NCBI GenBank assembly: GCA_027486935.1
Contig: JAIXOF010000028.1
Coordinates: 37,309 to 101,308, forward strand
Direction: 5' to 3'
DNA from: Cyanobium sp. C1_MAG_00004
GTDB taxonomy: Bacteria; Cyanobacteriota; Cyanobacteriia; PCC-6307; Cyanobiaceae
Length of the DNA stretch: 64,000 nucleotides
How positions within the stretch are numbered: position 1 is the stretch's first letter; every line of letters begins with the position of its first letter. The notes beneath the pieces were generated by a model, which ran no database searches, was not told the origin of the DNA, and was given only the letters and a program-made list of their open reading frames with translations. The position numbers and the translations under genes are program-made. Shown here in pieces: positions 1 through 10,478 of the stretch.

Positions 1-1330
<1,330 letters not shown>

Positions 1331-1546
1331 AGAGGGTTCCTCGACTGGCGTGGTTTCCGTCTCGGCAACGGTGTCAACGCGCAGTTCAAGGTCGACGGAA
1401 CAGCCGAAGCCGCCGTCAGCAAGCAAATCAGTCAAGGGTCAAACGGGCCTGAAGAGTCCTTCAACGCAGGCCCGGCAGCAACCCCTGGGATCTTCTGTCA
1501 CGCACATCAGGTGGCGCGTGGAAGTCCGAATCGGCTGCCCTGCCCT

Positions 1547-1574
1547 TGATAAAGGTTGAGTTGAAACTTTATCA
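1547..1574. promoter_or_regulatory. AT-rich 8-bp inverted repeat in the deaD leader
   Basis: TGATAAAG (1547-1554) and CTTTATCA (1567-1574) form a perfect inverted repeat with a 12-base spacer, AT-rich within a GC-rich region. It lies between the cupin stop and the helicase, far upstream of the helicase start. It could be an operator, a promoter element or an RNA hairpin. No T-tract follows on either strand, so it is not an obvious terminator. The function is unknown. Confidence 0.4.
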
Positions 1575-1583
1575 CTCACCGGC

Positions 1584-1937
1584 TCAGCGCCCGTAATCAT
1601 CAGCGAGTCGCTCGATGTCGTCCTCGCTCAACCACTCTCCGCGTTGCACCTCGATGATCTCGAGATCCTGGTGCTGGGCCATGGCGCGATGAACCGCCCC
1701 CAGCGGAATCGTCAGCTGACTGCCGGGCTCGAGCGGCAGCTGCTGGTCATCGAGGGTCAGCACACCGCGGCCAGCCGCCACCAGCCAATGCTCGCTGCGG
1801 TAGCGGTGACGCTGCAGGCTGATGCGGCGGCCACTGCTGATCAACAGCCGCTTGACCCGGTAGCCCTGGCCCTCGGCCAGGGTTTCAAACCACCCCCAGG
1901 GGCGCTGGGTGCGCACCGATTCAGCTGGCAGGGTCAA
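1584..1937 (-). CDS. Cupin-domain protein, mannose-6-phosphate isomerase type II-like
   Basis: A 117-residue single cupin domain. It resembles the stand-alone C-terminal isomerase domain of bifunctional mannose-1-phosphate guanylyltransferase/phosphomannose isomerase. The N-terminal RPWGWFETL and the later SLQRHRYRSEHW are the family's substrate and metal-binding signature, followed by the conserved glycine turns of a cupin barrel and PLGAVHR. The likely reaction is interconversion of fructose-6-phosphate and mannose-6-phosphate, feeding GDP-mannose for surface glycans; this is by family and is not proven for the short form. Its first 17 bases overlap the end of recD, so it is probably co-transcribed with recCBD, although no functional link is evident. 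Another small-molecule-binding cupin role cannot be excluded. Confidence 0.8.
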   Translation of the reverse strand: MTLPAESVRTQRPWGWFETLAEGQGYRVKRLLISSGRRISLQRHRYRSEHWLVAAGRGVLTLDDQQLPLEPGSQLTIPLGAVHRAMAQHQDLEIIEVQRGEWLSEDDIERLADDYGR

Positions 1938-3513
1938 GACTCAAGGTGGCAGCTGGCTCCAGTGTGGGCAGCGCAGCGGTGATCAGCCAGGCCCGCTGGC
2001 GGGCCCGCGTCAGGGCGGTGTACAACAACGGCCGCGCCTGGCGCACAGCCTCAGGCAGCAGCACCCAGACCTCGTCGGCTTCGCTGCCCTGGGCCTTGTG
2101 CACGGTCAGGGCCAGGGCGGGCTGGACACCGGGCAGCAGGGCCGGATGAACCCACAATGGGTCGGAGCTGCCCGCCGGCGCAAACAGCAGCAGGCACCGG
2201 CCTTCGCGGGCGACCAACACCCCCAGATCACCGTTGGCCAGGCCCAGATCGTCGCGGTTGACGGGGCACAGGACCGGCGTTCCCAGGGGCCAGAGCTGGG
2301 GACTGGCCAGGAACCCATCCCCCAGCAGAGCCCGGTGAATGGCATCCACCCCCCAGCGGCCCCGCCGCAGGGGGGTGAGCACCAGAAAGCGCTCCAGCTG
2401 GTCCAGCAAGCGGGCCGCAGCCATCGGCGACGCCGGATCGGTGCCGGCCGCCAGGGTCTGCAGCTGCTGTTGCTGCTGGCGCAGGCGCGCCAGCAGCACC
2501 TGGGGCAACCGCGCCGGTGGCTGCTGCAGCCACTGCAGGTTGGCCTGAGGCGGCAGCGGCGCCAGCAGGGGCTCCAGTTCCTGGGCCCCGGCCCGCAGGG
2601 CCGCCGCCACGGCGGCCAGGGCACCGTTGTTGCGGTAGACCCGCGTCAGCTCCACCGCTCCTGGCCCCAGGGCGCTCCGCAGGGCGGGGCTCTGCAGGTC
2701 CTGCAACACCGAACCGGGACCGACCGGCGGCAGCTGGGCCCGGTCGCCCACCAGCACCAGACGGCAGGCCGGGGGCAACGCGTCGAGCAGGGCCTGCATC
2801 AACGGCACATCGACCATCGAGACCTCGTCGATCACCAGCAGGTCCAGGGCCAGCGGCTGGTGGCGGTTGCGGGCAAAGCCCTCTCCACGGCTCTGCAGCA
2901 GCCGGTGCAGGGTGCTGCAGGGCCAGTTGCTCTGCCCCTGGGAGGCCCGCAGACGCGCCGCCGCCTTGCCGGTGGGTGCGGCGAGCTGCACCCGGCAACC
3001 GGGCTGCTGGGCGAGCACGGCCGCCAGCATGCGGCTGACGGTGCTGGTTTTGCCGGTGCCGGGCCCGCCCTCGAGCAGCACCAGCGGGCGGCTCAGGACC
3101 GCCGCCACGGCGGCCTGCTGGCGGGGGTCAAGACCGTCGCCATGGGCGGCCACCAGGGCCAGAACCCGTTCGGCGGCACCGGGTTCGGCCAGGGACGGCA
3201 GCGGCTGCTGGGCCTGCTGCCTTAGGGCCAGCAGCACCCCCTGGCGCTGCTGGTGCCACAGCCGCCACTGCAGCTGGTCCCCCTCGAGCACCAGGGGTCC
3301 AGCGGCGTCACGCAGCAGGGGCGAGGCCAGCAGCGCCCGGCGATGGGCCGGCGACGGCAGGGTGATCTCCAGGCGCCCCTCGGCCAGGGCCGCGGTCAGA
3401 TCGCCGATCAGTTCCTCGACCAGGGGGTCGGACTGGCAGCCGTGCAGCCGCGGCAGGGCCTCCTGCAAGCCAGCGACCAGGGCCGTCAACCATCGGGGCT
3501 GGTCCGGCATCAA
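1921..3513 (-). CDS. recD: Exodeoxyribonuclease V alpha subunit RecD
   Basis: RecD is the 5'-3' helicase motor of the RecBCD double-strand-break repair enzyme. The 530-residue protein has a Walker A motif GGPGTGKT at about residues 149-156, a Walker B LLVIDEVSMVD near 230, and the C-terminal LTVHKAQGSE motif typical of RecD-like superfamily 1 helicases. The C-terminus has the YTALTRAR motif VI. The start codon shares four bases with the end of recB, which implies translational coupling. It is slightly shorter than E. coli RecD, which is usual, and nothing looks damaged. It is the last rec gene in the order recC-recB-recD; the cupin gene follows with a 17-base overlap. Confidence 0.95.
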   Translation of the reverse strand: MMPDQPRWLTALVAGLQEALPRLHGCQSDPLVEELIGDLTAALAEGRLEITLPSPAHRRALLASPLLRDAAGPLVLEGDQLQWRLWHQQRQGVLLALRQQAQQPLPSLAEPGAAERVLALVAAHGDGLDPRQQAAVAAVLSRPLVLLEGGPGTGKTSTVSRMLAAVLAQQPGCRVQLAAPTGKAAARLRASQGQSNWPCSTLHRLLQSRGEGFARNRHQPLALDLLVIDEVSMVDVPLMQALLDALPPACRLVLVGDRAQLPPVGPGSVLQDLQSPALRSALGPGAVELTRVYRNNGALAAVAAALRAGAQELEPLLAPLPPQANLQWLQQPPARLPQVLLARLRQQQQQLQTLAAGTDPASPMAAARLLDQLERFLVLTPLRRGRWGVDAIHRALLGDGFLASPQLWPLGTPVLCPVNRDDLGLANGDLGVLVAREGRCLLLFAPAGSSDPLWVHPALLPGVQPALALTVHKAQGSEADEVWVLLPEAVRQARPLLYTALTRARQRAWLITAALPTLEPAATLSLDPAS

Positions 3514-6500
3514 CCCCGGCCCTCCAGCACCCGATCGAGGCCCAACAGCCGCGGCAATGGCGGCTGCTCAATGAACACCCCCGGTACCGAATCGGCTTCG
3601 CTCGGGCCTGGGACGCCCCGCAGAAACACGTAGACGTATCCCCCCAGATGGCGGGCCGGGTCATAGCCCGGCAAGCGCCAGCGCAGGTACCGATGCAGGG
3701 CCACCAGATACAGATGGGCCTGCAGGGGGTAATGGTTGGCTTCCATCAGCGCCGCCATCGCTGCCGGGGTGTAGTCGGCGGGGCCGCAATGGAGCGGCTG
3801 CCCCTGACCATCGCGGACCCCCAGCCAGTTGCTTTTCCAGTCGAGCACCCACCAGCGCTGACCGTGCCTGAAGACCAGATCGATCGAGCCGGTCAGAAAG
3901 CCGCGGCTGGCGATCGGCAACTGGGCCAGGCTGGCCCCGTAGGGCCCCTCGAACACCTGGGCCAGATCGGCGGCCCGGACGCGCCCCAGGGGCAGATCGA
4001 ACGCCATCTCGTGCAGGCGCTCGCCGGGGAGCAGTTGGTCCAGACAGAGCCGCTGCAACGGTCCCCCCAGGGGGGTGTGACGCAGCCGCTCGAGCCCCTG
4101 CAGCACCGGTTCCAGCTGATCGGCGGCAATGCCCGAGCGCACCAGTTCGCGGGCCACCAGCACCGTCTGCTGGTCGGCGGGCAGCTGGTAGTCGAGCTGC
4201 TCCAGGATGCGGTGCAGGCAATCGCCGGCCTGGGCCCCCCTGGGGAAGGCCGCCAGCGGACCGTCGCGCTCGGCTGTCTCGGGGACGGGGTCCGGCTCCA
4301 GCGCCGGCTCGTTGACCAGAGCGTCGGTCTCACGGCCCTCTTCAAGGGCCGCCGGGGCCGCCCCATGGCTGCCGCGGGTCCAGCTGGTGTAGCTGTTGCG
4401 CCCCCAGCTGCCATCGAGCGTCCGGCTGGGCAACGGCCCCAGCGCCAGGGTGCGGGCCGCGTCCACAGGGGCGGGGTGCCAGCGCGGCGGCTGGCCCTCG
4501 TCGGCGACCGGGGAGCCCAGCACCAGCTCGATCGGCAGCTGGCGGGTCTCGATCTGCTGCTGCAACCCCTGCAGCCAATCGGCATCGCTGCGCTCGCCAT
4601 AGGGGTCGTGGTCGGGATCCGGCGGCGGTGCATCGGCGAACAACCAGGGGTGCAGGGGGTTGCCCTGCTGCCCTGCCGCCGGGCCCCAGACCAGCACCAG
4701 CTGCCGGCAGGCCCGGGTGAGCGCCACGTAGGCCAGCCGTTCCCGTTCGGCCAGTTCGGCCAGCCGCTGCTGCTGCCGGGCCCGCCGGCCCTGGCCCCAA
4801 TGAGGATTGAGGTGCAGATCGAAATGGGGATCACCGCCCTCGCGGGGATGCCAACGCACCCCCGGGCGCACGGCACCCCGGTCCTGGCCCGGGGCCTGCC
4901 ACAGATAGGGGCAGATCACGACCGGGTACTCGAGGCCTTTGCTGCGGTGCACAGTCACCACGGCCACGGCGGCATCGACCGCATCGCTGTGGGGCTGGTG
5001 CGCCTCGGGCACCATGCGTTCGGGCTCGAGCCGCAGGCGCCGCAACCAGTCGGCAGCGGCCGCAGGGCCCAGTTGATCGGCATGGATGCGCTCTTGCAGC
5101 AGGGCCGCGCATTGCTGCAGATCGGCCAGCAGCCGCCCGCCCAGGGCCAGCCGGGCCAGGCCCCGGTCCTCGAGCAGGTCCGCCAGCACCGCCAGCAATC
5201 CCAGGCGCGGCAACTGAACGGCCAGCTGGGCCAGCCGTCCCGCCAGGGCGCTCCACTGCTGGGGCGTGGCCTCAGCCAGCTGCTGGGCAGTCCAGCCCAG
5301 CAGGGGGGACGCCGCCAACAGACGCAGACGACCGCTGCGGCCCGGATCGGCCAGGGCATCCAGCAGCCGCTGCAGGGCAGCGGCTGCTGCGCTCTCGAAC
5401 ACATCGCCGCGGCTGACCAGGCGACTGGCGACGCCACAGCGCTCGAGCTCGCGGCGCAGGCCCTCGGCCTGGGCGTGGGTGCTCACCAGCAGGCAGAGAT
5501 CGCCGGCGGCCACACCCTGCTGCAGCAGGCCGACGGTGTGGGCAGCCACCCGGACTGCCACCAGCGGCTCAAGGGTGCTGCGGCTGGGGGGACGGGTGCC
5601 GGCCGGGCGGGTGCCGCCCAGCCACAGCAGCTGCAGCGCAGTCGGCAGGGGCCCTGTTCCGTCCTGAGCAGCCCCGGGCGCGACCGGCGGCACCGCCAGG
5701 CGCGACCGCCTGAGGCCCGGGGCCATCAGGCGATTGAGGCCGCTCAGCAGGTCGGGGGTTGAGCGGTAATTGACCCCCAGTTGGCTGATGCCACCGGTGG
5801 CCCCGGCCTGGTCCCGGGCCCGCTGATAGGTCTCGAGCTCGCCGCCCCTGAAGCGGTAGATCGCCTGCTTGGGATCGCCCACCAGCACCAACCGATGCCG
5901 GTCCGGGTCAAAGGCCGCCAGCAGGATCCGCCACTGGATCGGGTCGGTGTCCTGGAACTCGTCCACCAGCACGGCGCCGTAGCGGTTGGCGACGCTCTGC
6001 AGCACAGCAGCCCGGCCTGGATCCAGGGGGTCCAGGGCCGCCAGCAGCTGGCCAAAGCCCAGCCGGCCGGCCTGGCGGCGCCGGCGTTGCAGCTCGGCCA
6101 AGCCCCAGTGGCAGCCATGCAGCAGCACCAGCTCGGCGGGCCCCTCGCGCAAGCGGGCGATCGCCTCAAGCAGGGGGCGCTGGGGCAGCGAGGGATCGGC
6201 GCTGACCTCGCAGCTGCGGGCCACCTTGGCGAACGCACCCGGATGGAAGTAGTCGGCCAGCAGCGGCTGGCTGACCACGGCGCCGTGATCGCCGCCGGGG
6301 GGTTGGGCGGCGATCCAGCTGTCGAGATCGCCGCAACGGTCCCGTCGCGGCTTGGCGCTGTACGGGGTGGTCGCCCCGGCGCCCAGGGCCTTCCACTGGG
6401 CGGCAGCGGCGCACAGGTCGGACTCCAGGGCCCGGCCCCGATCGCTCCAAAGCTGGACAAAGGCCTGCCAGCGCTCGCCCCACAGCGCCTGCAACTGGAG

Positions 6501-7142
6501 GGCCAGCGGGGTCTCGGCCCCGAGGCCGTCCGGCAGGGGGTCGAGCTGCAGGGCCGGGTCGCCATCGAGGGCCAGCAGCAGCGGTTCGAGCGCCGCCGGC
6601 CCCTTGAGCTGCTGCTGCACGCCGGTCAGCAGGTGCAGGGGCAGGGGCAGCACCTGCTGCTGCCAGTGGTCGTGGGCGACCTGGCGCACCAGGGCAGCCG
6701 GATCAGCATCCAGCTGCAGCTCAGGGGGCTGGCCCGCCTCGAGGGCCTGGCGCTGCAGGGTGCGCCGGCAGAACCCGTGCAGGGTGGTGATGTCGGCGGT
6801 GTCGAGCTCCTCGAGGGCCAGCAGCAGCGGCGCCCGCAGGTGGTCCGCCCGGGGCCTGGCGCGCTCCAGCCAGGCCGCCAGGGTGGGGTCAGGGGAGGGC
6901 CGGGCCGCGTCTTCGAGGCAGGCCAAGGCCTGCTGCAACCGCCGGCCGATGCGGTCGCGCAGCTCGGCGGCGGCGGCCTCGGTGAAGGTGACCACCAGCA
7001 GCTGGCGCAGGCTCAGCTCGGTTTCACTGAGCAGCCGCAGCACCAACTGGGCCAGGGCAAAGGTCTTGCCGGTGCCGGCACTGGCCTCGAGCAGCCGCAG
7101 CCCCGGCGTCAAGGCAAAGCTGTTGGCCTCAAATGGCTCCAT
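3510..7142 (-). CDS. recB: Exodeoxyribonuclease V beta subunit RecB (helicase-nuclease)
   Basis: RecB is the 3'-5' helicase and the only nuclease of RecBCD; it degrades linear DNA and loads RecA after a Chi-like signal. The 1210-residue protein carries Walker A ASAGTGKT at residues 20-27, a UvrD-type Walker B around LVDEFQDTDPIQW, motif VTVHRSKGLEYPVV, and YVALTRA as motif VI. The C-terminal nuclease domain has the catalytic VLDWKSNW (D-x-K) near residue 1100, so the nuclease looks active. The start ATG shares one base with the recC stop (TGATG) and the stop overlaps the recD start, so the three genes are coupled. Many cyanobacteria lack RecBCD and use other nucleases; its presence fits the Synechococcus/Cyanobium group. 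Confidence 0.96.
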   Translation of the reverse strand: MEPFEANSFALTPGLRLLEASAGTGKTFALAQLVLRLLSETELSLRQLLVVTFTEAAAAELRDRIGRRLQQALACLEDAARPSPDPTLAAWLERARPRADHLRAPLLLALEELDTADITTLHGFCRRTLQRQALEAGQPPELQLDADPAALVRQVAHDHWQQQVLPLPLHLLTGVQQQLKGPAALEPLLLALDGDPALQLDPLPDGLGAETPLALQLQALWGERWQAFVQLWSDRGRALESDLCAAAAQWKALGAGATTPYSAKPRRDRCGDLDSWIAAQPPGGDHGAVVSQPLLADYFHPGAFAKVARSCEVSADPSLPQRPLLEAIARLREGPAELVLLHGCHWGLAELQRRRRQAGRLGFGQLLAALDPLDPGRAAVLQSVANRYGAVLVDEFQDTDPIQWRILLAAFDPDRHRLVLVGDPKQAIYRFRGGELETYQRARDQAGATGGISQLGVNYRSTPDLLSGLNRLMAPGLRRSRLAVPPVAPGAAQDGTGPLPTALQLLWLGGTRPAGTRPPSRSTLEPLVAVRVAAHTVGLLQQGVAAGDLCLLVSTHAQAEGLRRELERCGVASRLVSRGDVFESAAAAALQRLLDALADPGRSGRLRLLAASPLLGWTAQQLAEATPQQWSALAGRLAQLAVQLPRLGLLAVLADLLEDRGLARLALGGRLLADLQQCAALLQERIHADQLGPAAAADWLRRLRLEPERMVPEAHQPHSDAVDAAVAVVTVHRSKGLEYPVVICPYLWQAPGQDRGAVRPGVRWHPREGGDPHFDLHLNPHWGQGRRARQQQRLAELAERERLAYVALTRACRQLVLVWGPAAGQQGNPLHPWLFADAPPPDPDHDPYGERSDADWLQGLQQQIETRQLPIELVLGSPVADEGQPPRWHPAPVDAARTLALGPLPSRTLDGSWGRNSYTSWTRGSHGAAPAALEEGRETDALVNEPALEPDPVPETAERDGPLAAFPRGAQAGDCLHRILEQLDYQLPADQQTVLVARELVRSGIAADQLEPVLQGLERLRHTPLGGPLQRLCLDQLLPGERLHEMAFDLPLGRVRAADLAQVFEGPYGASLAQLPIASRGFLTGSIDLVFRHGQRWWVLDWKSNWLGVRDGQGQPLHCGPADYTPAAMAALMEANHYPLQAHLYLVALHRYLRWRLPGYDPARHLGGYVYVFLRGVPGPSEADSVPGVFIEQPPLPRLLGLDRVLEGRG

Positions 7143-10100
7143 CAGCGCACCTGCTCCAGCAGGGGTGCGAGCAATGCGGCCGCCAGCTCGGTGCGCTCGC
7201 GGCCGGCCTCGGCAGCGAGCAGCTCGCTGCCGTTGAGGTCAGCACCAAAGCAGAGGGCCTGTTCCGGTTCGGCCCGCTCACCCGGCTGCTGGGGGCTGCC
7301 CTCCCAGGTGGTGATCGCCTTGGCCTCGCCAGCTGTGACCAGGGCCCAGCCCGTTTCGGGCGGCACCGGCCAGCAGCGGCCATGCCACTGCTGCTGCAAC
7401 CCACCCAGCCGCTCGAGCTCGGCCTGGGCAGCCGCCTCGGCCGGGGGGGCCAGGGCCAGCTGCACGCCAAACCCCTTGGCGCCGCGGGCCAGCAGCACCG
7501 CACCCTGGGGCTGTTGGCCCGCAGCCGCGGCCAGCAGCAGCTGCAGCCACAGCGCCAGGCGGTGGCGGCTGCGGTCGCGGGCATGGTGCACCAGCACCAC
7601 CGTCTGACCGCGCCAGTGCAGCCGCTGCTGCCATGGACCCCAGTTGGCCTGGCACCACTGGGGTACCCCAAGGCTTTCGAGCTGCTGCTGCACGGTGCAC
7701 CAGCGCTGGGCCAGGGTGGCGGCTTCGAGGACGCCGCCCCCCAGGGGGGGCAGCAGGGCCCGGCCCCGCCAGCGCCGCAACCAACCGTCGGGTTCGGCCA
7801 GCTCGAACGCCGCAGCAGGGTCAGAGTCGTCAGGATCCAGGAGCTCGTCGAGCGCCGGGCGCAGCAGGGCGGCCCGCTGCTGTTCGGCCAGCGCCAGCGC
7901 ATCGAGATCGTCGATCAGCTCGGCCCATTCGCGCGGGGCCAGCCCCAGCCCCCGCAGCCACTGCCGCTGGGGGGCGACCAGCCAGTCCCGCAGGCGCTCG
8001 TAGGGTTCGGCCTCAACCGGAGCCGACTGCAGCGCCGCCACCGGTTCGATCCGGGGCCCGGCCAACGGGAGTAGGGGCGGCACCGCCGCCGGATTGTCCA
8101 GCAGCCGGCGCGCCCGCAGCAGCCGGCGGTCGCAGCTGGAGGGAGGCCGCTCGCTTGCCGGCTCAAAGTTGCTGCGGTCGAGGGAGCTGGCCGCGTGCTG
8201 AACCACCAGACCAGTGCCGCCGCAGGGCAGCTGGGACTGCAACCACTCGAGCCATTGGCGCACCGGGGTGGCCGGCGGCAGCGGCTCACCGGTGCGCTCA
8301 TCACGGCTGCTCCAGCAGATCAGCAGGTGGTCGCGGGCCGAGAGCAGGGCCTCGAGCAGCACATAGCGGTCCTGATCGGCGGGGTTGGGGTCCCCCAGGC
8401 GGCGCTGCTGTTCGAGCAGGTGAAAGCCGGGCCGCTGACGCTGCCGCGGAAACACGCCCGCATCCAGACCCAGCAGCACGATCACCCGGTGCGGGATCGC
8501 CCGCATCGGTTCAAGGGCGCTGACGGTCAGCGCACCACTGCGGTGGCCGAAGCGGCCCGAATCGGCGCTCAGGCGCTCGTCGAGCACGGCCGCCACCACC
8601 GCGGCTGTGAGCTCGAGCTCACAGCCGGCCGCCACCTGCTGCCAGTCATCGATGGCGGCCAGCAGCTGGGGCAGCTCCCAGGCCTGGTCGCTGACGGCTG
8701 AGCCCCCCTCACCGAACAGATCCCGCAGCATGGCGCCCAGCAGCTCGGCCCAGGCCGCACTGGTGCGGGGCCGGCGCAGCTGGCCGAGCCAATGGCGCAA
8801 CCGCCCCAACAGGTGAAGCCAGCGGCCCAGCAGCTCGAGCTCCAGGCCAAGGGGCTGGGGGGCGGTGTCACCCGGGGCCAGCCCGGGCTGGGCGGGCAGC
8901 ACCAATCCCAGCAGCAGACGGTCGCAGGCCCAGGCCAGGCTGCCGCTGGCGCACCCACCCCGCTCGCGGGCGTCGAGACCCCAGCGAAATCCGAGTTGCT
9001 GCAACTGCTGGTTGAGGGCCTGGATCTGGTCGCGCTCAAGTCCAAAAGCCTGCCCCAGGCAGGGACGCTCGAGCAGCTGCTCAAGGGCCGAAGCCGTGAA
9101 CCGCTCTCCGGCCAGCTGCAAAAGCTGCAGCAGGGTGCGGCTCAGGTCGGCTTCGCTCTGTTGGCTGCGGTCGGTGAGCCGCCAGGGCAAGGGCACACCG
9201 GTGGCGTCCTGGTCAGCAAAAACCGAGGCCAGCAGCGGCGCCAGGGCATCGACCTCGGGCGTCATCACCAGCACGTCACGGGGCTCGAGCGTGGGATCGG
9301 CCGCCAGCAGCTGCAGCACCCGGTCGCGCACGATCTGCACCTGGCGCAGCCGACCCGGGCAAGGGTGAAATTCGAGCGAGGCATCGCCGCGGCCCCGTTC
9401 CAACACCAGGGATTGATCGGGGTCGGCCAGCTGCTGTTGCAGCTGGGCCAGCAGGGGCGCCGGCCCCTCACCCCGGTGAACCGCTGCGGCGGCAAAGAAC
9501 AGATCGTGTTCGCGGCTGACACCCAGCTGGCTCTCGCCAGTGCCCTCGAGCAGCTGCTGAAACTCGGCCCCCAGACGACCGAAACGGGCATCCAGTCCGG
9601 GGGCCGCCAACAACCAGTCGCCGGCCAGCGGCTGCTGCAGGGCCACGGCGTCACTGAGCTGGCGCCGCCGGTCGGTGCAGCGCTGCCACAGGTCGCGGCA
9701 GGGGGTCAGCAGATAGAGATCCACCGGCAGATGGGCACTGAGGGCCTGCAGCAGCTGCACCTGCACCGGCGCCATGGCGCTCAGACCAAACAGGCGCAGC
9801 CGCTGGGGCAACACGCCAGCCGGCAGCTGCCCCCGGCGCAGGCGGGCGATGGCCCGTTGCACCCGCAGGCCAAAGGGCTCCACCCCGAGCCGCTGACGCA
9901 ACAGGGTCAGCAGCAGGGGCTGCCAGCCTTGCTGGTGGTCCTGGTCTTGATCCTGTCCTTGGCCTTGGCCTTGGTCTTGGCCCTGCCACCACAGGGCGAG
10001 CTGATCAGGCCTGTACAGGGCGTAATCATCCAGGGCATCGGCGATGGCACGACCCAGTTGCCAGCGGGCCAGATCCAGCTGGCCGGGCGCTTCGCCCCGA

Positions 10101-10453
10101 TGCTGCAACCAGTGGCGCAGGGGGGCCGCCTGGGGCTGCTCCACCAGTTGAGGCAGCAGCTCCAGCACCGGCCAGACCAACGCACTGGCGCGCCAGGGGT
10201 CTGCGGCATCGGATGGCTCGTCCAGCAGGGCCGCCACCAACCGCCGCAGCTGGGCCCCCGGAAATGGAAAGCGAATGTTGGCGGCAATGCCGCCCAGCCC
10301 GACGGCCAGCTGCTCGCCCAACCAACGACTGGTGGGCCAGGTGTTGACCACCACCTCGATCTGTTCGAACGGGTCCGGGGGCTCCAGCCGCAACTGGGTG
10401 GCCAGCAGCTCGGCCAGCAGCTCGGCCCGGTTGCCCCGATAGACGGTTAACAA
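7142..10453 (-). CDS. recC: Exodeoxyribonuclease V gamma subunit RecC
   Basis: RecC holds the complex together, splits the DNA strands and recognises Chi. It is 1103 residues, close to the E. coli length. The N-terminus MLTVYRGNRAELLAEL aligns with the start of RecC, which supports the TTG at 10453 as start; no ATG or GTG lies in frame just upstream. Other RecC-like parts are the helicase-fold region with DVLVMTPEVD, and VIVLLGLDAGVFPRQ in the inactivated motif region. A Gln/Asp/Gly-rich run near residues 155-175 (about 9945-9990) is encoded by imperfect hexanucleotide repeats and probably forms a flexible loop. It is the first gene of the recCBD unit. Confidence 0.94.
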   Translation of the reverse strand: MLTVYRGNRAELLAELLATQLRLEPPDPFEQIEVVVNTWPTSRWLGEQLAVGLGGIAANIRFPFPGAQLRRLVAALLDEPSDAADPWRASALVWPVLELLPQLVEQPQAAPLRHWLQHRGEAPGQLDLARWQLGRAIADALDDYALYRPDQLALWWQGQDQGQGQGQDQDQDHQQGWQPLLLTLLRQRLGVEPFGLRVQRAIARLRRGQLPAGVLPQRLRLFGLSAMAPVQVQLLQALSAHLPVDLYLLTPCRDLWQRCTDRRRQLSDAVALQQPLAGDWLLAAPGLDARFGRLGAEFQQLLEGTGESQLGVSREHDLFFAAAAVHRGEGPAPLLAQLQQQLADPDQSLVLERGRGDASLEFHPCPGRLRQVQIVRDRVLQLLAADPTLEPRDVLVMTPEVDALAPLLASVFADQDATGVPLPWRLTDRSQQSEADLSRTLLQLLQLAGERFTASALEQLLERPCLGQAFGLERDQIQALNQQLQQLGFRWGLDARERGGCASGSLAWACDRLLLGLVLPAQPGLAPGDTAPQPLGLELELLGRWLHLLGRLRHWLGQLRRPRTSAAWAELLGAMLRDLFGEGGSAVSDQAWELPQLLAAIDDWQQVAAGCELELTAAVVAAVLDERLSADSGRFGHRSGALTVSALEPMRAIPHRVIVLLGLDAGVFPRQRQRPGFHLLEQQRRLGDPNPADQDRYVLLEALLSARDHLLICWSSRDERTGEPLPPATPVRQWLEWLQSQLPCGGTGLVVQHAASSLDRSNFEPASERPPSSCDRRLLRARRLLDNPAAVPPLLPLAGPRIEPVAALQSAPVEAEPYERLRDWLVAPQRQWLRGLGLAPREWAELIDDLDALALAEQQRAALLRPALDELLDPDDSDPAAAFELAEPDGWLRRWRGRALLPPLGGGVLEAATLAQRWCTVQQQLESLGVPQWCQANWGPWQQRLHWRGQTVVLVHHARDRSRHRLALWLQLLLAAAAGQQPQGAVLLARGAKGFGVQLALAPPAEAAAQAELERLGGLQQQWHGRCWPVPPETGWALVTAGEAKAITTWEGSPQQPGERAEPEQALCFGADLNGSELLAAEAGRERTELAAALLAPLLEQVR

Positions 10454-10478
10454 GGAAGGGCGACCGGCAACACGGTGC

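Noticed and set aside
3648..5762. 704-codon + strand frame opposite recB
   Set aside because: Antisense to the intact RecB sequence, and the translation is Gln/Gly/Pro low-complexity. The similar long + strand frames at 1909-3225, 5781-7607 and 8792-10450 are rejected for the same reason.
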